Assembly (NCBI GenBank): GCA_947488845.1
Contig: CANLBM010000006.1
Span: 1 to 64,000 of the forward strand
Direction: 5' to 3'
Length of the DNA: 64,000 nucleotides
From: an uncultured Sphingomonadaceae bacterium
GTDB lineage: Bacteria > Pseudomonadota > Alphaproteobacteria > Sphingomonadales > Sphingomonadaceae
The notes beneath the pieces were generated by a model. The model saw only the letters and a list, made by a program, of their open reading frames with translations. It searched no databases and was not told the origin of the DNA. The translations under genes were made by a program, and so were the position numbers. The first letter of the stretch is position 1, and each line of letters begins with the position of its first letter. This document shows, in pieces, positions 24,613 to 33,428 of the stretch.

Positions 24613-25227
24613 ATGGCTGAAGCAGGAGCGTTTCAGAATCAGGTCCAGTCGGTGGAAGCCAGGCTCGACGACGGCACCCATGTCTGCCTCCGGCGTGTCC
24701 GTCATTCGGATCTGGGAGAGATTGAAAAGGGCATAAACCAATTGTCCGATCAGAGTCGCTATTTGCGCTTTTTTTCCGGATCGAAAACCATGCCGCCATC
24801 AGTCGTCGAACGGTTGGCGAGCGTTGATGGCATCAAACATCTCGCATGGGGTATGATCAACATGGACGAGAAAGATCATCCCCCAATGGCTGCCGCGCAT
24901 GTTTTCCGCGAAACGGAAAGCAGCGATAGCGGCGAGTTTGCCATCGCCGTTCTCGACCAGTATCACGGCCTTGGCGTCGCTCGGTTGTTGATGACGGCAA
25001 TATTCCTCGACTGCTATTGTGAAGGCTTGCGGCACTTGCAGATCGATATTCTGCGAAGCAACAACAAAGCTTCCGGGCTGATCCGGGCCATCGGCGCAGT
25101 GCCCAGCGCAATGGAAGGGTCCGTCGCGCAATATAGTCTCGACATTGAGGTCGCGATTTCAGCGTTGCAAAAAATGGACCATCCCGTCGCCATTCCGGAT
25201 ATTATGGCCGCTTTCGCGGCAAGCTAA
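24613..25227 (+). CDS. GNAT family N-acetyltransferase
   Basis: A 204-residue acetyltransferase. The acetyl-CoA segment is FAIAVLDQYHGLGVARLLMTA at about 117-137 and the preceding strand-helix pattern (VCLRRVRHSDLGEI) is typical GNAT. It resembles the GNAT domain appended to acyl-CoA synthetase-like protein acetyltransferases. AAGGAG lies 7 bases before ATG 24613. The substrate is unknown; its place in the stress island suggests co-regulation. Confidence 0.87.
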   Translation: MAEAGAFQNQVQSVEARLDDGTHVCLRRVRHSDLGEIEKGINQLSDQSRYLRFFSGSKTMPPSVVERLASVDGIKHLAWGMINMDEKDHPPMAAAHVFRETESSDSGEFAIAVLDQYHGLGVARLLMTAIFLDCYCEGLRHLQIDILRSNNKASGLIRAIGAVPSAMEGSVAQYSLDIEVAISALQKMDHPVAIPDIMAAFAAS

Positions 25228-25275
25228 AAACCGGGAAATGGCATGGGCGGGCCACATCAAAAAATCGCGTGCCGT

Positions 25276-25300
25276 GGAACCAATTCCCAGCAACGGTGTT
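25276..25300 (+). promoter_or_regulatory. Orphan EcfG-like promoter
   Basis: GGAAC (25276-25280), 16 bases, TGTT (25297-25300). It points into the 3' end of the opposing DUF2254 gene with no coding frame between, so any transcript would be a short RNA or antisense RNA. Confidence 0.35.
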
Positions 25301-25354
25301 TAATCATTAATCTCTGGGCGATGTCCGAATTCACCTTCGACCCATAGACCTCCG

Positions 25355-25406
25355 CCGGAAAGCGCAGCCCCGAACTATATTATTTTTCGAGGTTCGCGTT
25401 TTCCGG
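25355..25406. terminator. Large hairpin between convergent genes
   Basis: CCGGAAAGCG (25355-25364) pairs with CGCGTTTTCCGG (25395-25406) with one bulge, and CGAAC (25371-25375) with GTTCG (25392-25396) inside. It separates the convergent GNAT and DUF2254 genes and may terminate both; T-runs are weak. Confidence 0.4.
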
Positions 25407-25408
25407 CT

Positions 25409-26671
25409 TTACTTCCCGCCGACATCGACGACCTTTTGCGATCGTGCCTTGAGATCCTTTATGTCCTGCTCATGGACAATATGTTCGAGCGCTCTCGCCA
25501 GAGCATTGCGGGACGCTTCCGAGGCATCGACCGAAAATATATCCGGCCATGATTTGGCAAGAGCCAGCAGGCACAACTGGATGCGCTGCTGCACCTCCAC
25601 GATTCCGGCTCCGTCCCGGGCAATCTTGATGAAAAAATCGGTGAACAAATCTCCCGTTTCGATAACCGGGCCATGCACTCTGGAATAGCGGGCATCCTCG
25701 GGTTCGGCGCAGGCTTCGGCAAAAACCTCGAAGCAGCGCAGACCGCTGTCCAGCACCGAAATGGCCGTCCCCGGATCGTTGACCGCGGGAGACAACGCGC
25801 GTGAGGCTATTTCGGAAAGCACCACAAGGCCGAAGCGGGGATCCTGATCAAAGCTGCGGTCATGCTCGACCAATATCGCATCCCGAAAAGGCTGCGGATC
25901 AACACCCTCTACATTGTTCCCGGACAGATAGACCAATGGTCTCGCAGGATATACCAGCTTGCCCGGATAAATGGAGAGGTGAACTGTCACACCATATTTT
26001 TCGGCGGCTTGCTCCAGACGCCCCAGATCGACCGATGTCACCACACCGCTGGCGATATCGCAACTGACGGGAAGAGCCTCCTGCGGTATCTCGATTGGCG
26101 GCTGGGCACCCAGAAAGGGGTGCTGGCCATGCCAGCGCAGCGCCTTGGCAGCGGCCTGCTCGACACGGTCGATCAGGTCATTCATCCTGCCGAACGTGGA
26201 AAGCTGCTGGATCCAGTTGATCAGCGTCCCGGTGATCAGGACAATCACCAGGATCGTGGCGAAGAATAATATGATCCGCCCCTGATCGTCATAATAGCCG
26301 GCCGACAAGCCGATAATACCGACGATGCTGAACAGGAACGTGCCGAGGAAGGTCGACAGTGCGTTTTGCGACCGATCGTCTGCAAGCATCAGCGCGATGG
26401 TTCGCGGGGTGGCGGTGCTGGTGGCGGAACCATAAGCCGACACCATGATCGATACGGAAAAGGCAATGACCGCCAGCATGCTTGATGCCAATATCGTCAA
26501 TATGTCGCCGACCGAACCACTGGCGATCTCGAGATCCGCTTCATAGGGGATCAGCGGGCCGACCCATTCCGCTGCCGCAGCCGCAGCAATCGCCCCCAAA
26601 CTGAACAGCATCGCCCGGAACCAGATTTTCTCGGGCAACCGCGACATATATTTCTTCACTGCCAATATCAT
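25409..26671 (-). CDS. DUF2254 membrane protein
   Basis: A 420-residue predicted membrane protein of the DUF2254 family. Four helices are visible in the first 160 residues (about 17-37, 57-80, 106-125, 135-155), with SMLAVIAFSVSIMVSAYGSATSTATPR being the most characteristic segment. The cytosolic C-terminal part includes SEIASRALSPAVNDPGTAI. The function is unknown. ATG 26671 follows GGGAAAGAA; the longer open frame to 26899 is not supported. It is convergent with the GNAT gene. Confidence 0.85.
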   Translation of the reverse strand: MILAVKKYMSRLPEKIWFRAMLFSLGAIAAAAAAEWVGPLIPYEADLEIASGSVGDILTILASSMLAVIAFSVSIMVSAYGSATSTATPRTIALMLADDRSQNALSTFLGTFLFSIVGIIGLSAGYYDDQGRIILFFATILVIVLITGTLINWIQQLSTFGRMNDLIDRVEQAAAKALRWHGQHPFLGAQPPIEIPQEALPVSCDIASGVVTSVDLGRLEQAAEKYGVTVHLSIYPGKLVYPARPLVYLSGNNVEGVDPQPFRDAILVEHDRSFDQDPRFGLVVLSEIASRALSPAVNDPGTAISVLDSGLRCFEVFAEACAEPEDARYSRVHGPVIETGDLFTDFFIKIARDGAGIVEVQQRIQLCLLALAKSWPDIFSVDASEASRNALARALEHIVHEQDIKDLKARSQKVVDVGGK

Positions 26672-26944
26672 GTGCCGTTCTTTCCCGTCAGTTCCATCCG
26701 GCTTTAAACCGGCGGTCCTTGTCAACATCTGTTCATTCGACGAAGATAGCGGCATTTGATTAGCCCGGCTAGCACCGCTTTTTCTATCCGATCGGCAGCA
26801 ACAAAACGGAATTCGCCAGAATTGCTCAAGCAGGCAACAAGGCTGCCCAAAAAAATACCAGATGGACGCTTTAATTTTGCAACAATCGGCATTAGGCAAT
26901 CGTGAAACCGGATATCCCGATAATATGACTCGTTAGGAAAGAAT

Positions 26945-27436
26945 ATGGTTCGCATGAAGACGGCAGCGGCTGTCATGGCTTTGTCCATTTTGGCTGCAGG
27001 CTGTTCAGACGGTGGTTCAGAATCCAGCGGACCGGCGGCAAACACAATCAGAGCAGAGGCACCGGTCGATACCGGACCGCCAGCCGCTGACGATGTCGCC
27101 ACATTGGACGGCGTTGCTTATACAAGCCTGACCGGTGACGCCGCATCCGGTAAATCGAGCTTCGGCCAATGTCGCACCTGCCATGTGATCGATCCCGGAA
27201 TGAACCGCCTCGGTCCCTCGCTGGCAGATATTGTCGGCCGCGAAGCCGGTGCGGTCGCAGGCTTCAGCTATTCCGAAGCCACTGCCAATAGCGGAATTAT
27301 CTGGACGGAGGAAAAATTAAACCAGTTTCTCGAAAAGCCGGCACGGGTCATCCCGAAAACCAAGATGTTCTATGCCGGCATGCCGGACGCACAGGCTCGC
27401 GCCAACCTGATTGCCTATCTCAAAAACCCCGGCTGA
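26945..27436 (+). CDS. Lipoprotein cytochrome c (class I)
   Basis: A 163-residue c-type cytochrome. A signal peptide with lipobox LAAGC (Cys near 20) anchors it, and a Ser/Pro/Ala-rich linker leads to the haem domain at about 62-163. The haem motif is CRTCH (about 78-82), the GPSLADIVGREAG segment is typical of cytochrome c2/c550, and M140 or M145 (KTKMFYAGM) is the axial ligand. AGGAAAG lies before the ATG. It ends exactly one base before the convergent tag gene. Confidence 0.9.
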   Translation: MVRMKTAAAVMALSILAAGCSDGGSESSGPAANTIRAEAPVDTGPPAADDVATLDGVAYTSLTGDAASGKSSFGQCRTCHVIDPGMNRLGPSLADIVGREAGAVAGFSYSEATANSGIIWTEEKLNQFLEKPARVIPKTKMFYAGMPDAQARANLIAYLKNPG

Positions 27437-28012
27437 TCAGGCTTTCCAGCAACCGGCGAGATGGTCGTCGGTCATGCCGATGGCTTGCATATAGGCATAG
27501 ATGATGGTGCTGCCGACAAAGCTCATGCCGCGTTTCTTGAGCGTCTTCGAGATCGCATCGCTAATCGGCGACGTGCTCGCCATATCGGAAAAATGGGCCG
27601 GCCGGTTAACCGGCGCGACACCATCGAGATGGTTCCATAGCCAGATATCGAAACTGCCAAACTCTCTCTGGATTTCCATGAAAGCCAGCGCATTTTTGCG
27701 GACCGAGTAAATCTTCAGCCGGTTGCGGATGATGCCCGCATCGTCCCGCAGCGCCTCGAGCTCCTCATCGCTCATCGCGGCGCAACGTTCGATATCAAAA
27801 CCGTGAAAGGCGCGACGATAGCCGTCACGCTTGCGCAGCACCGTTTCCCAGCTCAGCCCAGCCTGCGCGCCTTCCAGAATCAGATTTTCAAATAACAGCC
27901 GGTCATCATGAACGGGCACACCCCATTCCTGATCATGATAATCGCCGTAAAATTCCTTACCCGGCTGTCCGCCAAAGCATCGGTGTTTCCCGTCTGAGCC
28001 AACCACTGTCAT
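27437..28012 (-). CDS. tag: DNA-3-methyladenine glycosylase I
   Basis: A 191-residue base-excision repair enzyme removing 3-methyladenine. The start is typical (HRCFGG...YHDQEWGVPVHDD), followed by LILEGAQAGLSWETVLRKRDGYRRAF. The zinc-snap ligands of the family are seen as Cys12 (HRC), the His of DYHDQEW and a C-terminal H-X3-C (DDHLAGC). Length matches E. coli Tag (187). It is a single gene, convergent with the cytochrome gene with no gap. Confidence 0.94.
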   Translation of the reverse strand: MTVVGSDGKHRCFGGQPGKEFYGDYHDQEWGVPVHDDRLLFENLILEGAQAGLSWETVLRKRDGYRRAFHGFDIERCAAMSDEELEALRDDAGIIRNRLKIYSVRKNALAFMEIQREFGSFDIWLWNHLDGVAPVNRPAHFSDMASTSPISDAISKTLKKRGMSFVGSTIIYAYMQAIGMTDDHLAGCWKA

Positions 28013-28049
28013 GCGAGCAAATTAGCGGTTTCGACTGGCGCTGACAATT

Positions 28050-29375
28050 TTATTCAGCGGGTTGAACTTCCGCAGCGCGGCCCTGGTCCGGTGTCCACCA
28101 GCCGATCCTGCGCTTGATGGCGTTGATCAGCCGCGGGATCGGCGCGTTGCGGTCCATCCATTCGGCATATTCCTTATAGGCGGGATCAGCGAGCAAATGC
28201 TTTTCTTCGGTCTTGGCGCGCCAGTAATAGACCCCGCTGACCAGCGCCATCAGCACGGTGTTGCGGACAAAGTCAGTGAAGCTGCCGGAAGTTACCAGAA
28301 AGGGCATGGTCGCCAGCCACCAATAAGCATTTTTCGCGACATAGGCGGGATGCTTGGTCCAGCTATAGGGTCCGTGGGTCAATATCCCGCGATGGGTGAG
28401 ATTGGAAAAGCGCAGACCGAAAGCGACTGTCGCCCAGGCATAGAGGGCGGTGAGCAGGATCAACAGGCCGCCCCAGATCCAGAGGATTGTCGTCTGGCCT
28501 CCCAGCCAATAGGCCCAGTCGGCGGTATTGACATGATAGTTGAGCGGTCCGTTATCGCCCATCAATATGAACGGCGGATAGCACATCAGAGCGGCGACCC
28601 AGCCTGCGAGATAGGGATTGGCGGTACGGATATGGGCATCGAGCGGTTTCATCGTCAGCAAATAGCCAACCGTCGCAAACTGGACGTCGACAACGAACAT
28701 CGCGGTGATCAGCCAACCTGCAATGGCCACCGGGTCGCCGGCAAGATCGTTGATATCAAGCCGGACAAGATCGCCAAAACCGCCGGGCACGATCGAGATC
28801 ATGAAGGCGAGGAAGAAGCCCTTGACCGCCCAGCCGCGCAGATGATGATAGATCTGCTCGCGGTCAGATTCGCTCTTCCCACCGGTCAGCAGCAGGCCAA
28901 AATGCCATGCTCCGTCACGCGGTTCGATCATGTGACGATCCATGAACAGGATATAGGGGATGGACAGCACGAACAGCCAGGGCGCGACCATTTCCATCAT
29001 CTGCATCGAAAATTGATATTGTCCGGTCCAGTACCAGCGTCCGACACAATAAGTGGTCGCGATAATACCCCATGTTGCCCACAGGCCGGCCAGTTTCACG
29101 AGACTGATGTCAAAGGTCTGTTTGAGCGATTTCGGATTCCGCCAGTCCATCCCGGTTGAGGGACGCAAATGGACCTTGTCCATCAGCAGCGACCAGATCA
29201 CCATCGGCGCAGCACATGCGACACAGGCGGCAAGCGCCGAATAGGGCCCGTCCATGCCATATTGACGGGCAATCAGTACCCATGCGGCCAGTCCGATCAA
29301 ACCGGCGACGCCCACGCCGTGGGATACCGCCGACTGGGGGCGCGGGTCTGCGCTTCTGGATTTCTGTCCGAACAT
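28050..29375 (-). CDS. Polytopic membrane protein with C-terminal ICMT-like methyltransferase domain
   Basis: A 441-residue protein with about ten membrane helices. The C-terminal third carries the isoprenylcysteine carboxyl methyltransferase/phospholipid methyltransferase pattern: THGPYSWTKHPAYVAKN (about 332-348) and YYWRAKTEEKHLLADPAYKEY (about 387-407). The N-terminal part resembles ERG4/ERG24-like sterol reductase topology in helix content. The substrate, likely a lipid, is unknown. It is divergent from the sugar dehydrogenase gene, 154 bases apart. Confidence 0.8.
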   Translation of the reverse strand: MFGQKSRSADPRPQSAVSHGVGVAGLIGLAAWVLIARQYGMDGPYSALAACVACAAPMVIWSLLMDKVHLRPSTGMDWRNPKSLKQTFDISLVKLAGLWATWGIIATTYCVGRWYWTGQYQFSMQMMEMVAPWLFVLSIPYILFMDRHMIEPRDGAWHFGLLLTGGKSESDREQIYHHLRGWAVKGFFLAFMISIVPGGFGDLVRLDINDLAGDPVAIAGWLITAMFVVDVQFATVGYLLTMKPLDAHIRTANPYLAGWVAALMCYPPFILMGDNGPLNYHVNTADWAYWLGGQTTILWIWGGLLILLTALYAWATVAFGLRFSNLTHRGILTHGPYSWTKHPAYVAKNAYWWLATMPFLVTSGSFTDFVRNTVLMALVSGVYYWRAKTEEKHLLADPAYKEYAEWMDRNAPIPRLINAIKRRIGWWTPDQGRAAEVQPAE

Positions 29376-29529
29376 GCGGATGCTTTAACCAAAAATGGTA
29401 AGCAAGCCGTGAACAGCGCGATATTATGGGGTTTGTCACCGGTTTGACCTAGAAAAATTGCTCCGGTTACCTTATGATGATCTGCAAATGGCAGATCGGC
29501 ATAATTCGATCATAAAACACGGGAATCTC

Positions 29530-30696
29530 ATGAAAAATATCGGACTTCCAATCGCAGTTTCAATCCTTGCGATTTCTTGTAGCAACGGGGAAAACGCACA
29601 GGCGAATGGAGGCGCTACAACAGAAGCGCAGGCACTGGCTGATATTTCTCCCGTCGATCGCAAGCCTTTTGAAACAACCGAAATCGCAAGCTTCGATGAG
29701 CCGTGGGCAATGACCTTCCTTCCCGACGGCCGCATGATAGTCAGCGAAAAAGCGGGCAAATTGCACCTGGTCGATCCCAAGGGGCAGAAGACAGAAATCG
29801 GCGGCGTGCCTGAGGTTGATTATGGCGGACAGGGCGGCTTCGGCGACATCGTGCTCGCGCCCGATTTTGCGACGAGCAATATGGTCTATCTGAGCTGGGT
29901 CGAGGCTGGCGAAAAAGACACGCGCGGTGCCGTGGTTGGGCGCGCCCGACTGGAACTCAAAGGCCAGAAGCCCGCTTTGAAAAATCTCGAAACCATCTGG
30001 ACGCAGGATCCGAAAGTAACTGGCAAAGGGCATTTTTCCCATCGAATCGTATTTTCACCTGATGGCGAGTATCTGTTCATCGGTTCGGGAGAGCGGCAGA
30101 AATTTGATCCGGCCCAGAATATGGGGATGAATCTGGGCAAGATTGTCAGACTCTATCCGGATGGCACCGTCCCCAAGGACAATCCTTTTGTCGACAAGGA
30201 AGGCGCACTTCCCGAAATCTGGTCGCTGGGCCACCGGAACATATTGGGTATCGCCTTCGACAGCAAAGGCCGCCTGTGGAACCAGGAAATGGGGCCACGC
30301 GATGGGGATGAACTGAATCTCGTACAGCGCGGCGCCAATTACGGCTATCCGATCGTATCGGAAGGCAATCATTATGATGGCAAGAATATCCCCAATCATG
30401 CCACCCGCCCCGAATTCGAAGCACCGAAAGTGGCCTGGGTGCCGACCATCGCCCCCAGCGGCCTGATCTTCTATTCCGGCGATCTGTTCCCTGCCTGGAA
30501 GGGCAGCGCCTTCATCGGCGGCCTCGCCAGCCAGGCTTTGATCCGCGTCAGTTTCGATGGCGATAGCGCCAAGGAAGCCGATCGCTTCCTGATGGGCAGT
30601 CGTATCAGGGAAGTCGAACAGGGACCCGACGGCGCGATCTATGTTCTGGAAGACGGCGAAGGCGGCCGGATGCTCAGGCTGACGCCGACCCGATAG
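29530..30696 (+). CDS. PQQ-dependent sugar dehydrogenase (YliI/soluble glucose dehydrogenase-like) lipoprotein
   Basis: A 388-residue beta-propeller enzyme. The lipobox LAISC (Cys16) makes it a lipoprotein. The propeller begins at about 45 ([20 protein letters not shown]), with the catalytic-region His in [23 protein letters not shown] and the family-typical [32 protein letters not shown]. Related enzymes oxidise aldoses with PQQ outside the cytoplasm. ATG 29530 follows GGGAATCTC; the open frame to 29458 is not needed. No PQQ biosynthesis genes are in the window. Confidence 0.9.
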   Translation: MKNIGLPIAVSILAISCSNGENAQANGGATTEAQALADISPVDRKPFETTEIASFDEPWAMTFLPDGRMIVSEKAGKLHLVDPKGQKTEIGGVPEVDYGGQGGFGDIVLAPDFATSNMVYLSWVEAGEKDTRGAVVGRARLELKGQKPALKNLETIWTQDPKVTGKGHFSHRIVFSPDGEYLFIGSGERQKFDPAQNMGMNLGKIVRLYPDGTVPKDNPFVDKEGALPEIWSLGHRNILGIAFDSKGRLWNQEMGPRDGDELNLVQRGANYGYPIVSEGNHYDGKNIPNHATRPEFEAPKVAWVPTIAPSGLIFYSGDLFPAWKGSAFIGGLASQALIRVSFDGDSAKEADRFLMGSRIREVEQGPDGAIYVLEDGEGGRMLRLTPTR

Positions 30697-30714
30697 GCTT
30701 TCGCTGCAAGAAAT

Positions 30715-31581
30715 CTATTGCGAAGCGGCAGTCGTCGTTCCTGACAAGTCGCTCAAAAACCGGCGGACGCGCTTGGCGTTGGCACCGATATCATGCACGC
30801 CGACGCGACTCACCGAACGCATGTCGATGATGCTGGACGCCCCGTTTTCTGCGGAACGGGCCCGGATGACGACGTCATCCTTGAACCGGAACAGCGATAT
30901 CGTATCGGTTGCCTCCAGATTACCGGACGCCGGATCGACGCTGACAATTTTCCAGCCACGATCTTCCGCCAGCCGTTTGGCTTTCTCGATCACCACGGCG
31001 ACCGGCTGATCAATGCGGACCGAACGAATGTCCGGATAGGCATCCTGATGCACCGTCGCCCAGCGCTGGCGGGGGTTCATGCCGCGCATGTCACCGTCAT
31101 CCGCACCGGGTATATTGTCCCAATTGTCGGCGCGCAGGGTCAGAGCGGTAAATTCCGGCGGGTCGGCAAGATCGGTGGTGATGTCATGAATGGCGGGCAA
31201 CGTGGCAATCGCCACAACATAGGGTATCCAGAAGGCCAGAAAGCCGAGCGTTGCGACCATTCCCAGCCCCAGCAGAGGCCAGCGCGTCTTGTGCCCCTTG
31301 CGCCGGTTCAGCACGATGAAGATGATCGCCAGAAGCAGCGTGAGAACGGCGACCAGGATGATCCACGGTATCGCGCCCAGACCGGCCTGCCAGCCCCAGA
31401 AACCAAAGCCGCTGCCAGCGGCAGCAATCAGAAACGCGAGAGGCGCGCCCAGGCCGAGCACGAGGATCAGCCAGCCCTTGGGATCCCGGCGCAACGAGCC
31501 AAGCTTGCCCGGTGTTGCCGCACCGGTGTCAGCTGGCGTTTCGCCCTTCGATGGTTTTATTGGCTCATTCTGGTCCGACAC
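30715..31581 (-). CDS. DUF1499 membrane protein
   Basis: A 288-residue protein with a cytosolic N-terminus, three to four membrane helices at about 38-60, 66-88 and 100-125, and a C-terminal DUF1499 domain (NPRQRWATVHQDAYPDIRSV ... DVVIRARSAENGASSIIDMRSVSRVGVHDIGAN). DUF1499 is of unknown function. GTG 31581 is selected because GGGGAG lies 7 bases upstream; TTG 31587 is the alternative. It is divergent from the GNAT gene. Confidence 0.85.
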   Translation of the reverse strand: MSDQNEPIKPSKGETPADTGAATPGKLGSLRRDPKGWLILVLGLGAPLAFLIAAAGSGFGFWGWQAGLGAIPWIILVAVLTLLLAIIFIVLNRRKGHKTRWPLLGLGMVATLGFLAFWIPYVVAIATLPAIHDITTDLADPPEFTALTLRADNWDNIPGADDGDMRGMNPRQRWATVHQDAYPDIRSVRIDQPVAVVIEKAKRLAEDRGWKIVSVDPASGNLEATDTISLFRFKDDVVIRARSAENGASSIIDMRSVSRVGVHDIGANAKRVRRFLSDLSGTTTAASQ

Positions 31582-31711
31582 GCACAAACTCCCCTTATCA
31601 GATCCATCTTTTAGCTGGCACTACGCAATCATGCAATTGCAACCTATGCGGCTCGACATTTGCCGCAAAGCGGGGTAGCGCGCGCTTTTCCTGAAAGACG
31701 AGACCCACGAA

Positions 31712-32224
31712 TTGGCCAGCATCATTCCTCTCGCGGAAATCGACCCGCAACTTGTCGAGGCCCTGTTAGACTCCGCCTTTGGCACCGACCGACATGACCG
31801 GACCGCCTATAAGCTGCGCGACGGCATGGACATGCTCGAAGGCCTGTCGCTTGCCGCAGTCGATCAGGAAAAGCATGAATTGCTGGGATCGATCCAGTGC
31901 TGGCCGATCGCCCTGACCGATGAAGAAGGCCGGAAACACCCGATGATCATGGTCGGACCGGTAGCGGTCTATCCCGATTTTCAACGCGAGGGCATTGGCC
32001 GCATGATGATGGCGACGCTGCTCAAGGAAATTCATGCCGATGACCCGCTGCCGCTGGTGATGATTGGCGACCCTGAATATTATGAACGTTTCTTTGGGTT
32101 TTCCGCCGAGGGAACTGCGGGATGGACCCTGCCGGGGCCATGGGAACCATCGCGGTTGCTGGTCCGCGCTAACCCGAAAACACCCTTGCCCAAGACCGGC
32201 AAGCTCGGTCCCTGGACAAGATAG
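31712..32224 (+). CDS. GNAT family N-acetyltransferase (YhbS-like)
   Basis: A 170-residue acetyltransferase. Strand-helix GPVAVYPDFQREGIGRMMMATLL at about 82-104 is the acetyl-CoA loop, and the DPEYYERFFGFSAEG that follows is typical of the COG3153/YhbS group. The start is TTG 31712; no better ATG or GTG precedes the conserved part. It leads the DUF1285-NUDIX-cca unit, 47 bases ahead. Confidence 0.87.
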   Translation: MASIIPLAEIDPQLVEALLDSAFGTDRHDRTAYKLRDGMDMLEGLSLAAVDQEKHELLGSIQCWPIALTDEEGRKHPMIMVGPVAVYPDFQREGIGRMMMATLLKEIHADDPLPLVMIGDPEYYERFFGFSAEGTAGWTLPGPWEPSRLLVRANPKTPLPKTGKLGPWTR

Positions 32225-32271
32225 AGAGTCTAAGGCTTTACAGAAATCGCGCCGCGCAATAGGCCATTGCC

Positions 32272-32832
32272 ATGCCCTACACGCCGCCACCCGAACTTGC
32301 CTCGCTCTCCATCGCGGAAATCGCGGAATTGGCCGAAGGACAGAAACTGCCCCCTGTCGATCAATGGGATCCGCAGGAGACGGGTGATAGCGAGATGCGT
32401 ATTGCGACCGACGGAATCTGGTATCATCAGGGCGATCCGATTCGGCGCCCCGCCATGGTGCGCGCTTTTTCCAGCATATTGCGACGTGAACCGGATGACA
32501 GCTATGCCCTGGTCACACCCTATCAGAAACTGAGCATCGTCGTCGATGATGCGCCGTTCGTCGCGGTCGAGCTGGAAAGCGAAGGCAGCGGCGCAGAACG
32601 GACGCTGGCCTTCCGACTCAACACCGACCATCTGGTGGTGGCCGGTGCCGATCATCCTCTGCGATTTGGCGCGGACAAGCCGCAACCCTATCTGCAGGTG
32701 CGGAACGGGCTCGAGGCGGTACTGGCCCGGCCGGTCTATTATGAACTTGCCGAAATGGCGCTGGACGAGGACGCCGACCCCGTCGGTATCTGGTCTGCCG
32801 GTGTGTTCTTTCCGATGGCGAACCATCCATGA
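32272..32832 (+). CDS. DUF1285 protein
   Basis: A 186-residue soluble protein of the DUF1285 family, recognisable from the segment around ATDGIWYHQGDPIRRPAMVR, FSSILRREPDDSYALVTP and the C-terminal YYELAEMALDEDADPVGIWSAGVFFPM. The function is unknown. Its stop overlaps the next start (ATGA), so it is coupled to the NUDIX hydrolase gene; the DUF1285-NUDIX-cca order is common in alphaproteobacteria. Confidence 0.9.
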   Translation: MPYTPPPELASLSIAEIAELAEGQKLPPVDQWDPQETGDSEMRIATDGIWYHQGDPIRRPAMVRAFSSILRREPDDSYALVTPYQKLSIVVDDAPFVAVELESEGSGAERTLAFRLNTDHLVVAGADHPLRFGADKPQPYLQVRNGLEAVLARPVYYELAEMALDEDADPVGIWSAGVFFPMANHP

Positions 32833-33428
32833 CCCTGCGCGACCGGTTGGAGAAAGCGCTGGTGAAAGGTCATGAAACTGATCTCGACCATCTGCTCTAT
32901 AACGAACGCGACCATATTGATGATCTCAAGGTCCTGCGCGACGCGGCGGTGCTGATCGCGGTGACCGATCGCCCCGATCCGGGCGTGATCTTCGTCCAAC
33001 GGCCCCAGCATATGCGCAATCATCCGGGACAGGTCGCCTTCCCGGGTGGCAAGATTGATCCGGGTGACCGGGATGCGATCGACGCAGCTCTCCGCGAAGC
33101 GCACGAGGAAGTTGCCCTCGATCGCAGCCATGTCGATATCATCGGCATGACCGACAGTTTCCAATCGGGTAGCGGTTATAATATCCAGCCGGTGCTGAGT
33201 GTCATTCCGCCCGACCTGCCCTTTATCGCCGACCCCGGCGAGGTCGAGAGCTGGTTCGAAGCGCCATTGGATTTTCTGCTCGACCCCAAGAATCGTACCA
33301 TCCACGAAGGCACATGGAACGGCCGCAAGCGACATTATTACGAAATCTACTGGCAAGAATATCGCATCTGGGGAATCACCGCCGGGATTTTGAACAATCT
33401 CGGAAAAAGACTAGGCTGGGAAGCATGA
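32829..33428 (+). CDS. CoA pyrophosphatase-type NUDIX hydrolase
   Basis: A 199-residue NUDIX enzyme. The NUDIX box GGKIDPGDRDAIDAALREAHEEV lies at about 75-97, just after RPQHMRNHPGQVAFPGG, the extra motif of the NudL/PCD1 CoA-diphosphatase group. It likely hydrolyses CoA to phosphopantetheine and 3',5'-ADP. ATGA overlaps couple it to both neighbours. Confidence 0.92.
   Translation: MTLRDRLEKALVKGHETDLDHLLYNERDHIDDLKVLRDAAVLIAVTDRPDPGVIFVQRPQHMRNHPGQVAFPGGKIDPGDRDAIDAALREAHEEVALDRSHVDIIGMTDSFQSGSGYNIQPVLSVIPPDLPFIADPGEVESWFEAPLDFLLDPKNRTIHEGTWNGRKRHYYEIYWQEYRIWGITAGILNNLGKRLGWEA

Noticed and set aside
26671-26695. GGAAC on the minus strand just before DUF2254 as an EcfG promoter
   Set aside because: The matching -10 would fall on the start codon and does not fit NGTT.
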